From assembly GCF_050003625.1 (NCBI RefSeq), contig NC_134398.1, positions 92,628,648-92,692,647 on the forward strand: 64,000 nt of DNA, read 5' to 3'. The notes under the pieces were generated by a model, which ran no database searches, was not told where the DNA came from, and saw nothing but the letters and a program-made list of their open reading frames with translations. The stretch's first letter is position 1. Each line of letters begins with the position of its first letter. Shown piece after piece: positions 63,627 through 64,000 of this stretch. The stretch is from Haematobia irritans. Its lineage: Eukaryota > Arthropoda > Insecta > Diptera > Muscidae. The translations under genes and the position numbers were made by a program.

Positions 63627-64000
63627 CACTGAAAAAAATATTGTCGTGAAGTCAAAGATTCCATGTCCTTAGAATAAGAATGCAAATTTTGCTTAACATG
63701 GAAGACGCATTTCTCTAAAATAAAGTTTTTTTTCTTGTCCAAAAGGCAATAAACTTTTGAATGAAGTTGTAATGTCCTTATAATTAAGTGATTTTACTTA
63801 AAAATGTGTATCATAACATGAAAGATACAATTTTTGAGGTAAGGTCAACATGACTTTAATAATTAAGAAAAATTCTTTAAAATTAATAAAATTGTCTTTA
63901 AATTTGTTTCCTTTTTGCATCTTGCCTACAAAGCAAAAAATCGTTAAAAATAAGACATGTTTTCAACACTTTATTTTAAAGACGCTTTTTACTTGAAACA
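63627..64000 (+). mobile_element. CACTG-type MITE, left part (cut by window end)
   Basis: CACTGAAAAAAATATTGTCG after TA, at the same position relative to the GC-rich repeat as the copy at 12715. Confidence 0.9.

Overview
This is non-coding, AT-rich DNA from an insect nuclear genome, almost certainly a calyptrate fly. The main clues are a mariner copy with Himar1-type ends and transposase (Himar1 was first described from the horn fly), DINE-1/INE-1-like interspersed repeats, dipteran RNase H-bearing non-LTR retrotransposons, and TA-dinucleotide tracts. Muscidae (Haematobia or Stomoxys relatives) is an inference from these repeats. There is no bacterial or viral gene organisation. Nearly everything is transposable-element sequence, inserted in layers. 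Many insertion junctions can be resolved because a second copy in the window preserves the empty site.

Layout. 0-4.3 kb: a TA microsatellite inside a DINE-like repeat has taken two DD41D mariner (rosa-like) insertions. 4.7-9.8 kb: non-LTR copy L1 (+), with a 417-bp MITE in its RNase H region. 9.8-13.4 kb: a GC-rich GGAGCG repeat split by a 2.45-kb TA-flanked element that contains a candidate four-exon small gene, then a MITE. 13.7-19.6 kb: MITEs, a DINE-like copy inside a tandem duplication, and two copies of a TIR element carrying two divergent tRNA-like Pol III promoter modules. 20.5-20.6 kb: a convincing terminal exon of an unidentified host gene (minus strand). 21-23.3 kb: Himar1-like mariner with a 1.1-kb insertion. 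23.8-31.3 kb: full-length non-LTR copy L2 (10-bp TSD) containing a hAT element (8-bp TSD) and a rosa-like element (TA TSD). 31.5-39.8 kb: an inverted pair of a second tRNA-like-bearing TIR family around DINE-like repeats. 40.2-47.1 kb: a four-level nest, decayed Gypsy pol > non-LTR copy L3 (11-bp TSD) > DD37E mariner > tRNA-like TIR element. 47-52.9 kb: a DINE-like copy, a non-LTR fragment and MITEs. 53.3-55.3 kb: a Tc1 element in a TA tract. 56.8-57.8 kb and 62.8-63.1 kb: more rosa-like copies. 60.5 kb: a further tRNA-like module. 63.1-64 kb: a second copy of the GC-rich repeat plus MITE.

No complete host gene is visible. The only potentially intact transposase frame is rosa-like copy b (331 codons), whose C-terminus is replaced. 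All other element genes carry stops, frameshifts or deletions. The most unusual items are the paired divergent tRNA-like modules in TIR elements, the candidate spliced gene inside a TA-flanked element, and the chimeric rosa-like element that has the same end at both sides and forms a palindrome with its neighbour.
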